Shown: positions 1 through 13,980 of the stretch, in pieces
Layout: every line of letters starts with the position of its first letter
How positions within the stretch are numbered: the stretch's first letter is position 1
Source of the DNA: Acanthococcus lagerstroemiae
Lineage: Eukaryota > Arthropoda > Insecta > Hemiptera > Eriococcidae
Direction of reading: 5' to 3'
DNA length: 64,000 nt
Assembly: GCA_031841125.1 (NCBI GenBank)
Contig: CM063112.1
Span: 65,368,057-65,432,056 of the forward strand
Made by a program: the position numbers and the translations under genes
The notes under the pieces: generated by a model
Databases searched by the model: none
What the model was told of the DNA's origin: nothing
What the model saw: the letters and a program-made list of their open reading frames with translations, nothing else

Positions 1-2107
1 TATTTATCTCTTCACTGTTTTTACCTATTAGTACGATGTCATCGGCAAATCTGAGATTATTAGTCTGCACCCCATCTATCTTCAGCCCATAGTTATCCCA
101 CTCCAATCTTCTGAAAACATCCTCCAGTACGGCGTTGAAGATATTTGGTGACACTGGATCTCCCTGTTTGACTCCCCTACCCACCTTGAATTTATCCCCT
201 TTTTTGTCCAGTGAAATATGCGCTACCGAGTTTTGGTATAAATTTTCTAGTATGGTTATAATATTTTCGGGAACTCCTTGCGATGCTAGAGCCTTCCCGG
301 CGCTACGATGATAAATGGAATCAAAAGCCTTATTAAAATCGATGAATGCCAAAACAACATCTATCCTATATTCTTTGGTTTTTTCGATTATTTGTGTTAG
401 TGTTTGTATATGATCAACTGTTGAAAATTTTTTACGAAATCCCGCTTGCTCAGGTGGTTGGCTTCTATCCAAGGTATCGTATATTCGATTCTTAATTACT
501 TTCATGAAAATTTTGCCCATATTCGAGGATAAGCTTATAGGACGGTAATTGCTAATTTCGCAGCGATCGCCTTTTTTAAATAGTAATATAATTTCCGATT
601 CACACCATTGTTTTGGAATAGCTTTTGCTGTCATTATTTTGTTAAACAGTACCGCCATTGGTGCTGCTAGTGACTCCGCTGCATTTTTCAAGTGCTCATT
701 GAGAATTTCGTCTGGCCCTGGCGCCTTATTTGATTTCAACTTCTTTAGTATAGCTAATACCTCATGGGTGAGTATTGGTAAAAAGCAGTCTCTATTTGTC
801 ACGTAATTTTGCCAAGTTTCTACCTCATTCGGGTCTTCGTCTGGTTTGGTGTATAACTCACGGTAATACTTTGTTGCTGCCTGAGCAATTTCAAGTCTAT
901 TATAGCTATATTCGTTTGTACCAATTTTGACTTTTGGGAATAGGTGCCTTCCTCTGCTTATTGCTTTTTTAATTGACCAGCTTTCTTCGATAATCTCTTC
1001 TACTTTCCCTTCCTCATACTTTTTTAGATCCTGTCTAATTGCTTGCTTTATTATTTTTGCTAGTATTGACAATTCAGTTTTTTCGGATGAAGTTTTTTGT
1101 CTTATTCGATTTAGTTGAGCTCTTTTTTCGATTAGTTCTTTTGTTTTGGCACTTATTTTATCATCAGTACTTGCCTCTATCTTATAGTTTCCTACTTCGC
1201 GTAGCGTTTTAAAAAGAGTATTGCATAGCTCATCGTAGTTCGATTGCACCTCTTCGTTATTTAAATCTAGGGTTCCTATTCTTTCCTGGAGTAGCTTGTT
1301 TAATTTAGATATGCTATGAAGGGGGATTATCAATTTCTTTGTGAGTTGGTTCGGTTTTGAACGGTTATTTTGGGGTTTGGTTCGGGTGGGAATTCGAAGT
1401 GTACACCTTACTGGTCTGTGATCCGAGGAGAAGTTGTCTACAGCTATTACACCTATATTTTCCACTATTCTTAAATCGTTTATACATAGGTGGTCAATTT
1501 CATTTAGTGTTTTTCCATCGGGTGATCGCCAAGTCCATTTGCGTTTTGAGTTCTTTTGGAAAAATGTGGTTGCTACTAATTTCAAATTCCACATTTCCAT
1601 AAAATCGATTGCCATGAGCCCATTATCATTTGAATGTTTATTTGAGAATTTTCCCAGGCAATTTCTATTAATTTCATCACACCCAATTTTGGCGTTAAAA
1701 TCGACCATTACAATTGTGTAGTGGGATTTTTCCTCTTCGTATACTTTCCCCAATAGTTCGTAGAATTGATCTTCTTCCTCTTCTAATGCAATGGACGTAG
1801 GTGCGTATATCTGAATAATCGTTATATTTGTTGTTGTGTTTAGTTTTAACTTGACTAGAGCGATACGTTCAGATATTCCTTTTATCTCGATCATATTATT
1901 TTCTGTTTTTTTATTTATATAGAAACCTACGCCCCGGTACCCGATTGTATTGCCGTAGTAGTAAAAAGTATTTCCATTATTTCGTTTTATAATTCTTTCG
2001 CCTTTTTTCCTTATCTCAGATAGTCCTATGACATCGTATTTTATTTTTGCGATAGCGTTTTCAAATTCTAAAATTCTCCCTTCATTGGCGACCGCGGACC
2101 TATACAT
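1..2107 (-). mobile_element. RTE-clade non-LTR retrotransposon ORF2 (APE endonuclease + reverse transcriptase), 3' part beyond window
   Basis: One frame stays open from an ATG at 2107 down to base 1, about 702 codons, and leaves the window before its stop. Near the start, IGLSEIRKKGERI and MVDFNAKIG match an APE-type endonuclease. RT motifs follow in order: SNYRPISLSSNMGKIFMKVI, AFIDFNKAFDSIYH, RGVKQGDPVSPNIFNAVLED and the catalytic LRFADDIVLIG. This order and wording is typical of RTE-clade LINEs. The usual N-terminal ATWNVR block is absent upstream of 2107, so the copy is probably 5' truncated there. An otherwise conserved GDFN glycine is Val (1703-1705). The long open frame implies a fairly recent copy. 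The thumb and any C-terminal region lie outside the window. Confidence 0.93.
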
Positions 2108-2455
2108 ATACAATAAAAATATTTACCCGAATTAAAAAAAGGTCTGTTTTCTCAAAACGTGTATTTTGGCTAGGTGTAGTACAAGTCGGATCGTCTCATC
2201 ACACTGTGTGTATAACATACGCATCCACATCCCCACCCCCCGCACACATACATACATACACACATACCCCCCCCCCCACACCCATACGTACACGTGTACA
2301 TTCGCACTAACGAGCAACGAGCGCTATAATATTTACGAGTATATTGTATTCGTACAACGTCGAGTAGCAGTTCTACGTGGGCGGTAGTGCGGTGTTGGTA
2401 GACAGTATACTTGTTAGAGGTGCGGTCGAGGGTACATGGTCGTCCGTCGCGTCGG

Positions 2456-2538
2456 TACGTATTTACGGCGAATCGAGTAGGCAATTTGTGTGCGGCGGAA
2501 ACGATACGTATTTACGGCAAATCGAGTAGGCAATTTGT
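2456..2538. repeat. 34-bp direct repeat, two copies
   Basis: Copies at 2456-2489 and 2505-2538 differ at one base (g at 2470, a at 2519) and are offset by 49 bp. The repeated unit contains tacgtatttacggc followed by aatcgagtaggcaatttgt. It is a simple local duplication with no coding meaning that I can see. Confidence 0.9.
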
Positions 2539-3439
2539 TCGACGTCACCTGCTTACCACCTATTCGTATGTACTATGTACTCGTATTACCGTTTGCGATG
2601 TGGTGCGGCGTGGCGCCTTCGTCGTAAAGGTACATATTATAATAATAATATAGTACACCATAATATTATTTATGTTAGTGACGCATCGGAAACAGTTGGT
2701 GTCGTGGTTCTGCGAACTCAACGTGTAGTGACCTCAAATTACTCGTATCTATGAACACGTACGTTAGGCTAAGACGAAAAAAAAAATGAAGTTCGAATTG
2801 TGAGGCTAAACTGCGCTAAAACTCGAATTTCGACATAGAAATAAAGCGCGCGATATTTCGTCGAAAATAATGAAATCTTCCTACAGGCCAAAGGGCTTGA
2901 AGTTTTGAACGGGTTTCATATATTTGTATTTCAGTCTAATCATTATTTTCCCAGCAGAAACACGACTGAAAAAAAAAAAAAAAAAAAAAAAAAAGGATAA
3001 GCGATACAACACGCTTAAAAGCGATTTAAGTTGTTCATCTTCCACAGCTGCCATACATCACGATAAGTTATGTAGTTCCATGTCAAAACTGCCTCTCTCA
3101 TTTTAAGTATTCATTACACTGGAAATGAAAGGATATTAAAATCACCGAATTGAGTCCCATTATAGCGACGGTTGAAGTTCATTATTTGGAACGGGCGAAA
3201 TTAATCTTAAGAAATAACTCGTCTATGGTTAACAGGAGAAAGGATAGACGTTTCGTTCCTTTCAGTCAGAGACCTTGGCTTGAACTTTGAACCCTCGGAA
3301 TTTGTTTGCAGATATTGAACAAGTCATTCACAGTGCAGCACGTAGCATATGGCTAGCTGTTTCACAAGTGTCCTTTGATCTCGACAAAGCTCAGATGCTT
3401 GAATTTTGACTTTAACCAATCGAAATGTATGTTGTGGGT

Positions 3440-4480
3440 TTTCTTTATCTTAGATTCCTAAAATACTATACCCTGCCCAAAGGGGGTTTTAAAATTGGAA
3501 AACTTGTTAAAAAATTAAATTCTTCAATACTTCCTCTTTTAAAAGGATTGTATTTAAATCAACGAATTACAAAGCGGGGGAATCTTTCCCTTTTTAACCC
3601 TATTTTTAAGGGGCTTAATACATTAAAAGGGGTTAATTTAAGGATAAAAAACATTTTTTTCAAAAACCCTTTTTTATGAAAAAAAAGTAGGTAACATGTT
3701 TTGGGAAACCAAAAATAAAAAATTTACCCCCGGCCCTTGGCCAATTTTTTTTGGGGGTTTTGGCCCCCCAAAAATAAGTTTTTTCAATTCTGATTTTTGA
3801 AATGGTTTTTGAAAAAAAATTTTTTAAAAAAAAAAAAGTTCTTCTTTAAATTCACAAATTCAATTTTTACCATTTTTTTTGTAAAACCCATTTGCCACAA
3901 ATGTCCCCTGAAAAATCAAGTAAGCTGTATTGAAAATAATAATTTTTGAAAATTTAATTAACCCACAAATTCACGTTCAGTGTAGCTCATTTAAAAATTT
4001 AAACCCGCTTTTCGAACCCCCCCTTCACCAAACCCTGCCGAAAAAAACCCCCCCCCCCCACAACCCCCACACTGAAAAATTCCCTTCAACAGTTTTTAAG
4101 TTCCATTTAAATTATTACTTCTTTCAATGTTTTACGTTTAAAACCCCTATAAATTTCCTAAGAACCCTGTGAAAATGTAATTCTAGGGTAAAAAAATTTC
4201 CCAGAAGGTATCGCAGTACGCAAAGATTCACTAAATTTTTATTAAAAGGGGATCCCCCACAGCCAGGTGGACATTTTGGAAAAGTATTAGAAATAGGGGT
4301 ACAAATAAAAACAAAACTGTGAAATTGGAAAAGGAATACCCTTAAAAAAAAGATAAAGAACAAAAAAACTTTTAAGAACATCAACCCCTTTACCACAGGT
4401 ACGGTGAGCAGTCGAAAGGGAAAAAGGAGGAGAAGAAGAAAACCTGGGGAATTAAGAGATAAAGGATGAGAATGAAGGCT
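3440..4480. other. homopolymer-dense zone, possibly low-quality sequence
   Basis: Runs of three to eight identical bases of every type follow one another (for example the poly-C stretch near 4048-4058 and ttttttttgggggttttgg near 3747). This differs from the flanking AT-rich but compositionally ordinary sequence. It resembles poor base calling more than a biological repeat. No feature should be trusted here. Confidence 0.5.
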
Positions 4481-5829
4481 TGGGGTCCAACTCAGAATTC
4501 CCGGGGTAGTAAACCTCCGTAATCCTTTTTTTGACTATCAATTTCACGCAAAGTAAAAAAAGCACCATTGAAAGGGGCAACATGCCTAAATTCGCCTACT
4601 AAGGGCATGCAATCAAGGATACTCCGAAGACTTACACCCAACAAAACAGGTGCCTTGCTCTGAACCAAAGTTGACTTTGGAATTTCAGGCGAGCGAATAC
4701 TTTCCAGTGACGAGGATGAATAAAAACCCCTCCCGGGGAAAATTTTATAATTTTAGGCAAATCATAACTGTAGTAGATACACTATTGAAATTGTAATATA
4801 CAATAATTTACACATATTTTATTTGAAAAAAATTTCTTTACAGATTTTCCTATTCAATTCATAGCCCTTTCAGGCCCGGTTAATGTGTCAAGTCTCAGAA
4901 CACTCGAAGCAAACTGTATTTTTAACATCAAAAAACCGTAGGTTAACGTTTCCCAAAATTTTTAACATTTATTTTTCCATCTTAACTGCTACAGTTGACT
5001 TTCAAGGACACATTTGCGGCTGAACAGTTGAATTTGCAAACAAAACTATAAGAACCAACGTTATAGAGATTTAAAAGACCAACAATGTTTTCTACAAATT
5101 TTTCTGATAACAGTGTCACAACTGGAGATATATGCGAAAAACTGATTTTGGGCGGCTTCGGACCCAAGAAGGAAGGTTCACACTAGACGGACAGCCGCGT
5201 CGTTTTCGTCGCTTTTGCGTGTTTTGATACCTAAGCGTTCTATAAAGTATAAACTACTGCTTTTCGAGTATGTATTTAAAAAATATATAGTTTGCAGTTT
5301 TTCTCGCACTCGTTGCAAAATATACTATTTTCGTTGTGTTTTGAAAATCACTCGACGGACTGCGATATCTAGTGATGACGACATTACATAAATGTGGACT
5401 ACGCGAGCGCTCTGATTTTACGAAATGGTCAATTACCGCTGGTATTCTCGGGTTTTAAGTCGAATTATAAAATGAAATTCTTTGTACAGGTATTCGGAAA
5501 GATTAATTTAGAAATTTTCATCAAATTTTCAGCGCATTTTTCGGCAATTTCCTCGTCAGATTTTTTCTTAGCATTTGTTTTTATTTGATCTTACTCGAAG
5601 TCGACATATTTTATTCGATTACCGTACGTGCATTCCAAGCATTTTCGAGCAAATTTCATCGAGTAGGTACCTACAAATTTTCATTAACAGATAGAAAAAT
5701 CCCGTCTATACCGAGGGGACGGGGGCGGAAGACGCGAACATACTAGGAACAATGGCTCTTCGACTATTACTTTTTGATTTTGTTTCTTTCAGTAAGTATT
5801 TACAATGACGTGTCGCATACTTGTTGCAG

Positions 5830-5933
5830 GTGGAAGTTTGTAATTCCGAATACAAAGACACCTGGCTATTCGCGTTAGGAATTTATAAAGCCGTGTTCTT
5901 CGTGTTGGGCTTGTACATGGCTTGGGAGACCAG
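5830..5933 (+). CDS. GABA-B-R2: GABA-B receptor exon (extracellular loop 2 cysteine to TM5)
   Basis: The exon sits between cttgttgcag and gtaatg, starts in phase 0 and ends in phase 2. It reads VEVCNSEYKDTWLF, then a hydrophobic helix containing IYKAVFFVLGLYMAWETR. The Cys in loop 2, the WL, the YK and the closing AWETR are the class C GPCR GABA-B pattern around TM5. Metabotropic GABA-B receptors are Gi/o-coupled neuronal receptors that work as heterodimers. Upstream exons (Venus flytrap domain, TM1-4) are outside the window or not recognisable. Assignment to subtype 2 rests on the C-terminal exons at 17367 and 17694. Confidence 0.72.
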
Positions 5934-8900
5934 GTAATGCGATATTTTTTATCCGTCTACTAAGTAGGAAAGTCGTCGGTATTGGGTTGTTATACATAAA
6001 AACTCAGTCTCCATGTTCGAGGTCTGTATTCTTTTTTTCCCCCCATTTCGAAATGCAATTTTTTAAAGAGGGACGAGGTTATCACTACAAAATAACCCAA
6101 TTACACCGCGCTTGTTACAATTCGGCATTTAGGTTCCACGTGGTAGGTATACGCGAGTAGGTACATACTTTCCTAAATTTGAATCAGCGGAATTCGCTGG
6201 TTTTCTATAGCTTCAGTATGGCCCACAGATAATGTGTTCAAATCGGCCAAGTAAAATAAGTTGTAAAGCGCTGATTCGCAGTATAAAACGACTGAATTGT
6301 TAGATAACACGTGTGGAGCCTGTAAAACCAGCCGAATTCGACTGATTTAATAATAGCAAATGCCGTAATTGAAAACGTCTTCGGTTACCGCATATTATAA
6401 CGTAACGAACAGTCGGAATTTCTTAAATTCGGGAGAAGAAAAAAGGAAGAAAGAAAGTAGCCCTCAAATACAAACGCCGACAAAACGAAATGTTTACACT
6501 CGCTGTAACTCGAAATTTCGATATAACCTGACATTATTTTGAGACGAATGTGCAGGTGCGTATAGGAAGGAGTAGGTAGGTAGGTGTTACACGTCACGGT
6601 TTATTTTAGGCCGCGGTTGACCAGTTACTTACGTTAGGTTAATCCGCATACAACACCTAACACCGACGAAGATATACATGTACACAAAGACAAATTTGTA
6701 CGGAATGTACGTAATTTCGTTAAAAACATTTGTATAACGTAGTTAAACCGGAATTCTTGAAATATCTTTGACGGTATACTAACTTAACAAAGATGTAAAA
6801 TTTTTATGAAACGAATTAACAATAAGGAGAGAAAATGTGCAAATAGACAGAATAAAGGTACCATAACGTACTGGAGAACCTCTGAGATTGTCAAAATTTT
6901 GCAGCGTCCTCAATGATTGACATACAAAGGTATCACAGTAAATTGTATTTAAAATGCGTCGTGAGATGCGTAAACGAAAATCCGAGTGTACAAGAAAGGA
7001 ATACCGATTTGCATTTGGAGAGTACGTGTACGTCCGCGTCATGATTTAAACATCTTAGTTGATCGACAGAAAAGAAATGACATTATCTCATATAAATTGT
7101 TTTAAATTAGTGACATATTGAAATACTGGGGATACCCATTATACCAAGTGAACCCAGCTGAAATGTCTATCACTTTTAAGAATGACTACATTTTTTGAAA
7201 AGATAGTCGCGTGTAAGATTGGCCTTCCGATAGCGTACTAATCCATTATTCAGGTTGGCTTCCTAAGCCGCGTAATAGGGACCTAGCATTTGTCAAATCT
7301 CAAGCGTTCTAATCATTTCATGAAAACACTATATAGCATTGCGTACATTTCCGTACACATTTTATGCACTTCCTAAGCGCTTATGAAATGAGGATTGTTG
7401 AAGAATAGGCTAACGTGCGGCCCACGTAGTGCGTTTCCGACACTCAGATAAGGAGTTCAGGTCAACAGTCGGTAGCACACCGGTTACAATAGTTTAAGGA
7501 AATTATTTCGTGCTATAGGGAAGGAGTTGTACTACGTACAGTAGCACATGGGCCACACAGCCAACTCTTTCTGGGAGTCCATAGGAAAGTTATTTCGCAA
7601 CACAATGGTATCAAATCGCTGATTACAACGTCTAGAACTCTATTTATAGTCGTTTAATCGTACACATCCAAAAACTAAAAGGATAACGTACAAAGTTCGA
7701 ACACTCGCCACAACCCGCCACGGATCCAGCCCAATTCAGGTACATTCGCGTATGAGCACGGTTTATATACGATAATTTAAGTCCAATCAGTCTCCCGTCG
7801 AGAGTATGTGATGTGTACAGGTCGCTGAAACGTTCTGAATAAGTTTGTTCGACGAATAATAGTATGTACGTAAAGTGATGGCATTTTCGACTGCCCTCCA
7901 CCAACAGTGTCTAAGACAGATGTATGGGGGATGCCTGTCAAAGACTGAAACATTGAATCCTAATACTGTATATGGGCGATCGCTGGCGAGTCTAATTCAC
8001 ACTAGTGACTAACATTGAATCGTATGAATACTAGGCTAAGAAAACAATAAACATATTCGAAACGTAAATTCGGATTACGTAAACTATGCTTACAACTCGA
8101 ATTGTTCGTCAAAATGAATGAAATTTCTACCAAGTATAATGAATCAACTATCGTTCGCTTTTCCAGGTAAACGACTTGAAAAATTAAATTAATAAGAAAT
8201 AAATAAATAAATAAAACGTTAAAAGAGGTCCTCAATCTTCCACAATGGAACCAAATCAAACGATGAGAGTTAGGCAAAACTCGTTTTGGATTTATAGACA
8301 CGGATAAGAAAAATCACTTATATATGAGAACAGTGAACAGGATTTTAACCAAAAATCTACGAATAACCTGGATAAAGTCGAAAATGATTCTACAGCAGAC
8401 GTGCTTGAATTTCGGGTATTGTTCGAAGGAAATTGTAATGGTACGTACAGTTATGAATTTATTGGTTTCCCTAAAGGTCCTTTGCTTTAAACCCCAGGTT
8501 CCAACTAATTTAAACTCGAGGCACCCCTTTAATGTTAATGACCATCCTCTCGAAATCCGTCGTTCGAATAGCACGGCCCCCGAAAAATAAGTCCCCATTC
8601 CCCCGCTGAATGAATTAATGTAAAGCAAATTCTCAAGTTGTTGAGGTCCCTCAAAATATTCGCACAATCATTCGTCCCCTCCTTTTGAACGAGGTTTTTC
8701 CTAATCATCCAAATAGTTTTTATATGAAATCATGAAAAGTAGCACTATTCAAATAATGCGAATTCTGAAATTGAAAAGTTTTAGTGAAATAGATGCAAAG
8801 TTATCAATCTTACGTCGCGATTTGATATTTTTAACACATCAATTCAAAGTCGTGAGAAACAAACCTTCGCGTGAAAACGAGTTTTAAGAATAATTATGCT

Positions 8901-11559
8901 TAAAATCTGTAATGTTGAAAATATTCAAACATTTTTTAATGTGGCGGAAATAAACAGCCTTTATGGCAAATATCAAACAATGTAACATAAATTTATATAT
9001 CAAACGATAAAAATAGACAATTAACCAGAATTCAGGTAAGTAACAGAAAAGTAGTGGTTCTTTATAAAGAATGAAATGGCATAGCTACTTGAAAATTTCG
9101 TGCCCCGATTGGTAGGTTTAACGTTCAAGGGGATCAATCGAAAATGAAAACCTTAAAACGCAATTGGAGAATTTGTAAAATCATGGAGGAGGCACTCTCG
9201 AACGATTATCATGAAAATCCTTCTGTGGAATACCAATTTCCACACGAAGAACTTTTTAAGAATTTATTTAGGCTGAAATTGTAAATTTTATCATATTTTT
9301 AGACAATGCTAAATATTTTGAGCTTTTCCCAATAAAGTTGCAGATGAGGTGATGGTCTTTATCTAAGAACTAGTAACTTTCAGAAAAATTTTAATGCAAT
9401 TTGTCTAATAAATATATATTCTTGACATTATCTGATTCAATATGGACCATAAATATAAAACGCAATGATTCATATGCGACTACTTTTAACCTTATTTTAA
9501 TAAACGACATCAAAAAAAGGTTAAAGCGAAAAAATTATGGAAAAACTTTATAAAAATTAGAAATGATAGAAATCGGTGGGATCAACCCCCCCTATGCAAA
9601 ATTTATGGTTGTCCCAATCAATGTTTCCACAGAAATGGGCAAATGTAGTTCTTGGAAATTTTCATATTCTTTTATAAATCTAACTTAAAATGTGGGATAA
9701 AAAGTATTGCAATGGCAGAAAGCTGTTAAATTTTGTACATTGACTAAAATTAAATTTCGAAGTAAATTGTACTATTCTAAGTACGTTATAAATAGACTTT
9801 TGCCCTTTGAGTACATATCAAGGAACCGAAACTTCCTTAATAACACATTGTGAAAAACGCAAATTCAAATTTTTTTAGTTTTCTTACGCTATAATCGATT
9901 AGAAACATTCTTTCCTAGATCGTATATCGTAATATAAGCTAAAATTCGGTTTCTTAACGTAATTATGCTAGAACAGTTAATTAAGGTATTTTCAAGGAAT
10001 TTATAGCATCGAAACGCCTCGGAATAAAGGTAAAAAAAAACAAAACCTTAATTCGGAAGATATTATAATTAAATTGCAAAAATAATTAGACTCAAAATTG
10101 AGCGGTGGTGATACCCGGGAAACGAATTTGAGGGAAAGAATTTTTCGAATTGGTAATATAGGCTGAAAAATGATTGGGGAGCGTAGGGGTTTCCAGAATT
10201 AAGTCCAATTCCAGTGGAGTATAAAAGAAATTAATAAATTGTGGGAAAATCACAACAATTCCCTCTCGAAGGGTCGGGATCCAACTATTCCCCAAGCCAT
10301 ATAAGTACCATTACTGAACAAAACTTTGTAAATCACATACCAATATTTTTGGAGAGAATTAAATCCTGTCTAAAACTTTATAATGACAACATTTTGAAAT
10401 TTCCACAATTAAAATTTTTAAGCCATCTCAATATTAAACCTTATTTTTTATGTAAAAATTTAAAGTATTTATGCAATTCATACACCATTGCCTGTTTAAG
10501 GTTTAGTACCCGTAAAAATGTAAACATTAACCAGAACCAGTTACGAATCAATTTTCAATTTATAGATTTTTGGCAAGGTTGAATTTAAAAGGAAATGGTT
10601 GAACAGTAGAATTCAACAAACATACCAATTTAGAAATTCAAACAAATGTTTACAATTTCTGAAAAGAATCAAACGGAGAATAATGAAAAACGAGGCAACA
10701 GGGAAAAAAAAAGTATCTAAGACAGAAAGCGATCTTTGCTCGAATGGTCAAACCACGCTCCTTTAATTAACTACTATGCTTATTCACATAAGTATTTAAT
10801 ATATTTGCTAAAGAGGTTGCCAGAAGCGAAAATTCATTTCTTAGGAATCGAATTTCAGAAATGGTTTATGTGTGAGACATTGACATAAAGTGGCAAATCG
10901 CCGACTGGAATTAAAAGCATTACCGGTATCTTCGAAGTTTGAATTAAAGAATAATTCATTAAGATTCGACTACTTTATAAAATTTTCATCATAAATTCTT
11001 AGATTTTTCCCAATCATTCTCGAGCTTACTCAGCATTGGAATACCAATGAACATCTTTTGATACCTACATTCCAGCATTTCATTTCTGAGAGGACTACAT
11101 TTTAAGAACAAAATAAACTCATAAGTAAAACCGAAGAACGGACAAAAACAATGTTTATCATTTTATTGATTTTCAAGGTAAGACAAGCGGTTGCACTGTC
11201 AGGGAGTTAATGATTACCAAAATTTTGCTCTCGCGGAATAAACCCTTTCTTGTAACCACTGTTGGAATAATTGATATTTTAATTTAAAATAGTTTAGCGT
11301 CGTATTTAATGTGGTATAATTTTAAAATACTCCCGTCCCAAAGGTGCTTTGCTCTTTACACGACCGATTCTGAAAGGCTTTACGGGGGTAGATTTTTCAG
11401 AAATTCATAAATTATTAGGAATTTTAATTTTTAAATTTAAGCTTTTGGAAATTCCGTAATTTTGATACGGATATACATATCTAACCTCGAAACATTATTC
11501 AGTTTTCAATTTTGATTAAGAATTAGAAATTTTTTGCAAAATTTCCCAAAAAATTAATA

Positions 11560-12440
11560 TCTAACTGAAAAGAAAAAGGGAAATTAAGATATAAAGAGGA
11601 CACCGAAAAAAAAAATTAGGAATTTCGAAAAGTTTAACATCGAAAATTTTTAAAATAAATATTACAACAAAAATAATCGAAAATCACAAAAAAAAAAAAA
11701 GGAATAATAAGGCAAAAAATGTTAACAATCAATAAAAAATCTCGATAAACAAATTATTAGAAAAACAATGCCAAAAAAAATATAGAGAATTAACAAACGG
11801 AATTTCAAAAAGTTTGAATTAGAGGAAAATCGAACCAAACTAAAAAAATATAAAAAAACTAAAACTAACGAGAAATTTAAAAAAACCAAAAATCAAATGT
11901 ATAAATACCAAGAAATAGCTAAAAAAGAAAATAAAAGAAATGGATTAAAAACTAAGAAAATTTCATAATAGGAAAAACTAATATTTAATTTAAAATAGAT
12001 AAAAATTTTATTCAAAGATTAATGAATTAAATTAAAATTGAAAATAATCAAGAAAAAAGAATTAATTCACTTTCGTAAGAAAACAAAATAATTTCATTTG
12101 TACAAAAAATGATAAGAAGATTACAAAATTCCAAAAATACTAGAAAAAATTACAATAAATAGAAAATATAAATTATAAAGCATAACAGATTAAGAAAAAT
12201 TAAAGAACAACAAAAAAAATCAAAATTTAAAAGATTTACCGGAAAGTAAACATAGAAATAAAAGGGGAAATTCCGGAATTACAAGAAATACAAAAATAGA
12301 GAAATTTCAACCCCGAAAACCCAAAAAAAGAAAAAAATTTATTAAACCATGGGAAATGAAAAAAAGATTCGGATAATTAACGAAATTCGTTTTTAGAAAA
12401 AATACTTTAATACAAGAAATTCGGAATTTTAAATTACCGG
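11560..12440. other. strand-asymmetric A-rich low-complexity block
   Basis: Nearly 0.9 kb of the plus strand is dominated by A, with AAAAA-type runs and few pyrimidine tracts. It has no reading frame of interest. It may be a degenerate simple repeat or poor sequence. Confidence 0.6.
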
Positions 12441-13980
12441 GCAATACGAGTACAAAATTTAAAAATGCGAGATGTAGGTATTTTCGACGCTTTCTTGCAT
12501 CACGCGATAGCAAGGTCCATAGAAATGCCGCGGGTATTTCACGAATATCGCTTCGGAATTCTTCCCTTCGCTTCATACGCAACTCGGTTAACGCGTATAA
12601 GGTTTCACTTTTTTTTAAAACTTGTTCTTCGGTGCTCTTGCACGCGTGCGTATACGTCTGTGTCGTTCGCTCCGGGTACAGCGAAAATTTTAAATAAACA
12701 ACGACCCCGTGGTAGGAGACTACACTCCACCTAAAACAGAGCTGGAAGGTTGCTTTCGGAATAGGGTTCCGGACAAAATTTTAGAATCGCATTATATTTC
12801 GTAGATGTTTAATTGGAGGCATTAGAAAAAAATACTGCGGAAGCAGAATTTGAAAAAAAAAATCCATAGAAAAGAAGAAATAACGCCTGTAAGTTGCACT
12901 GCATGAAAAACGGTACCTGGCTGTGTACCCTGTAGTTATGACGTCACGCCATGCCAACGCTACGCGATCCGAGTTTCGGTGCAAGTTAATAAGGAACCTA
13001 AAGGTATAGGAACAGCGTGAATGTTGTTTACTTGTCTTTCACAGATCACAGGTGAAGTGTAATTTTGATTTTGAATTTCTAATTATTTTTACATTTTATG
13101 GTGATCACGAGTGAAGAAAGTAAGCTTATCATTACAGGGCCGTACGAAAATGCACCAACACTTCAACGAATCACCCTGAAAAGAAATTTTTCTCATCTCC
13201 TTTTGATGCGAAAACAGACGAATGCGGTTAAAAAAAGATAAGAGACTCGGAAGATCTTTTTTCAAAAACTATACCTATATTACCTATTTTGTTTGTGAAA
13301 ACCATTTCAACGTAAGTTTGAGATCTAAGTATAATATGGTTCTTGTATTGCTCAAAAGTTTTTATAAAGTAATTTGTATCAGAATGAAAAGCGAATTCGT
13401 ACAATCTTGGCGACTATCTTACCATTATTAGCTGAGATAGTGAAACCTTTTATACAATGGCCAACTTCATTTGAAGTAAAAATTACGAAACTCAACTTTC
13501 AGTTGAGAGGGGGGAAGGGGGGGGGGAGAAAAATTGGCCGACAAATATGTTTTTAAACTAAACATTTTCCGATAAAATTTTTAATAATTCAGGGTGTTTA
13601 ACTGTCATTTAAGCCATTTAACGTCATTTATTTTGGAAGAAGGTTATTTATGCAAGTCATTAAAAATCAATTATTTTCAATCATGGTCGTTTAAAAATTC
13701 AAGAATCAGCAAATTATACCTCGAAAGCGAGAATGAAGAACTTAGAATTGGTAAATTCAATTATAATGACCAGGGCTGCAATTTTTGTGGAAATGCATAT
13801 TTTTATCTATGGCATACATCCCAGAAATTTCAAAAGATCTTTACGAATCGCAGAACTAGACTGAGTCAAATGAGCAGCACTTCATTTTGCATATTTTGCA
13901 CATATTTTGGCATTTACTGCATATTTTGCCACAATTTTGCTTATGATTAATGAATCAGCAGAAAAGTATTTAGAAAAATA

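Larger units (their letters stand above)
2108..5829. other. non-coding stretch with microsatellites and anomalous homopolymer-rich sequence
   Basis: No supportable exon was seen here. It holds a CA-rich microsatellite with a long C run (about 2236-2305), a 34-bp direct repeat (2456-2538), a poly-A run (about 2969-2994), and a zone at about 3440-4480 crowded with short homopolymer runs of all four bases. If the GABA-B exon at 5830 belongs to a larger gene, this is intron or lies between upstream exons. Confidence 0.6.

Noticed and set aside
8314..8667. 117-codon minus-strand frame
   Set aside because: No ATG-led protein pattern, no splice support, and ragged homopolymer-rich sequence.
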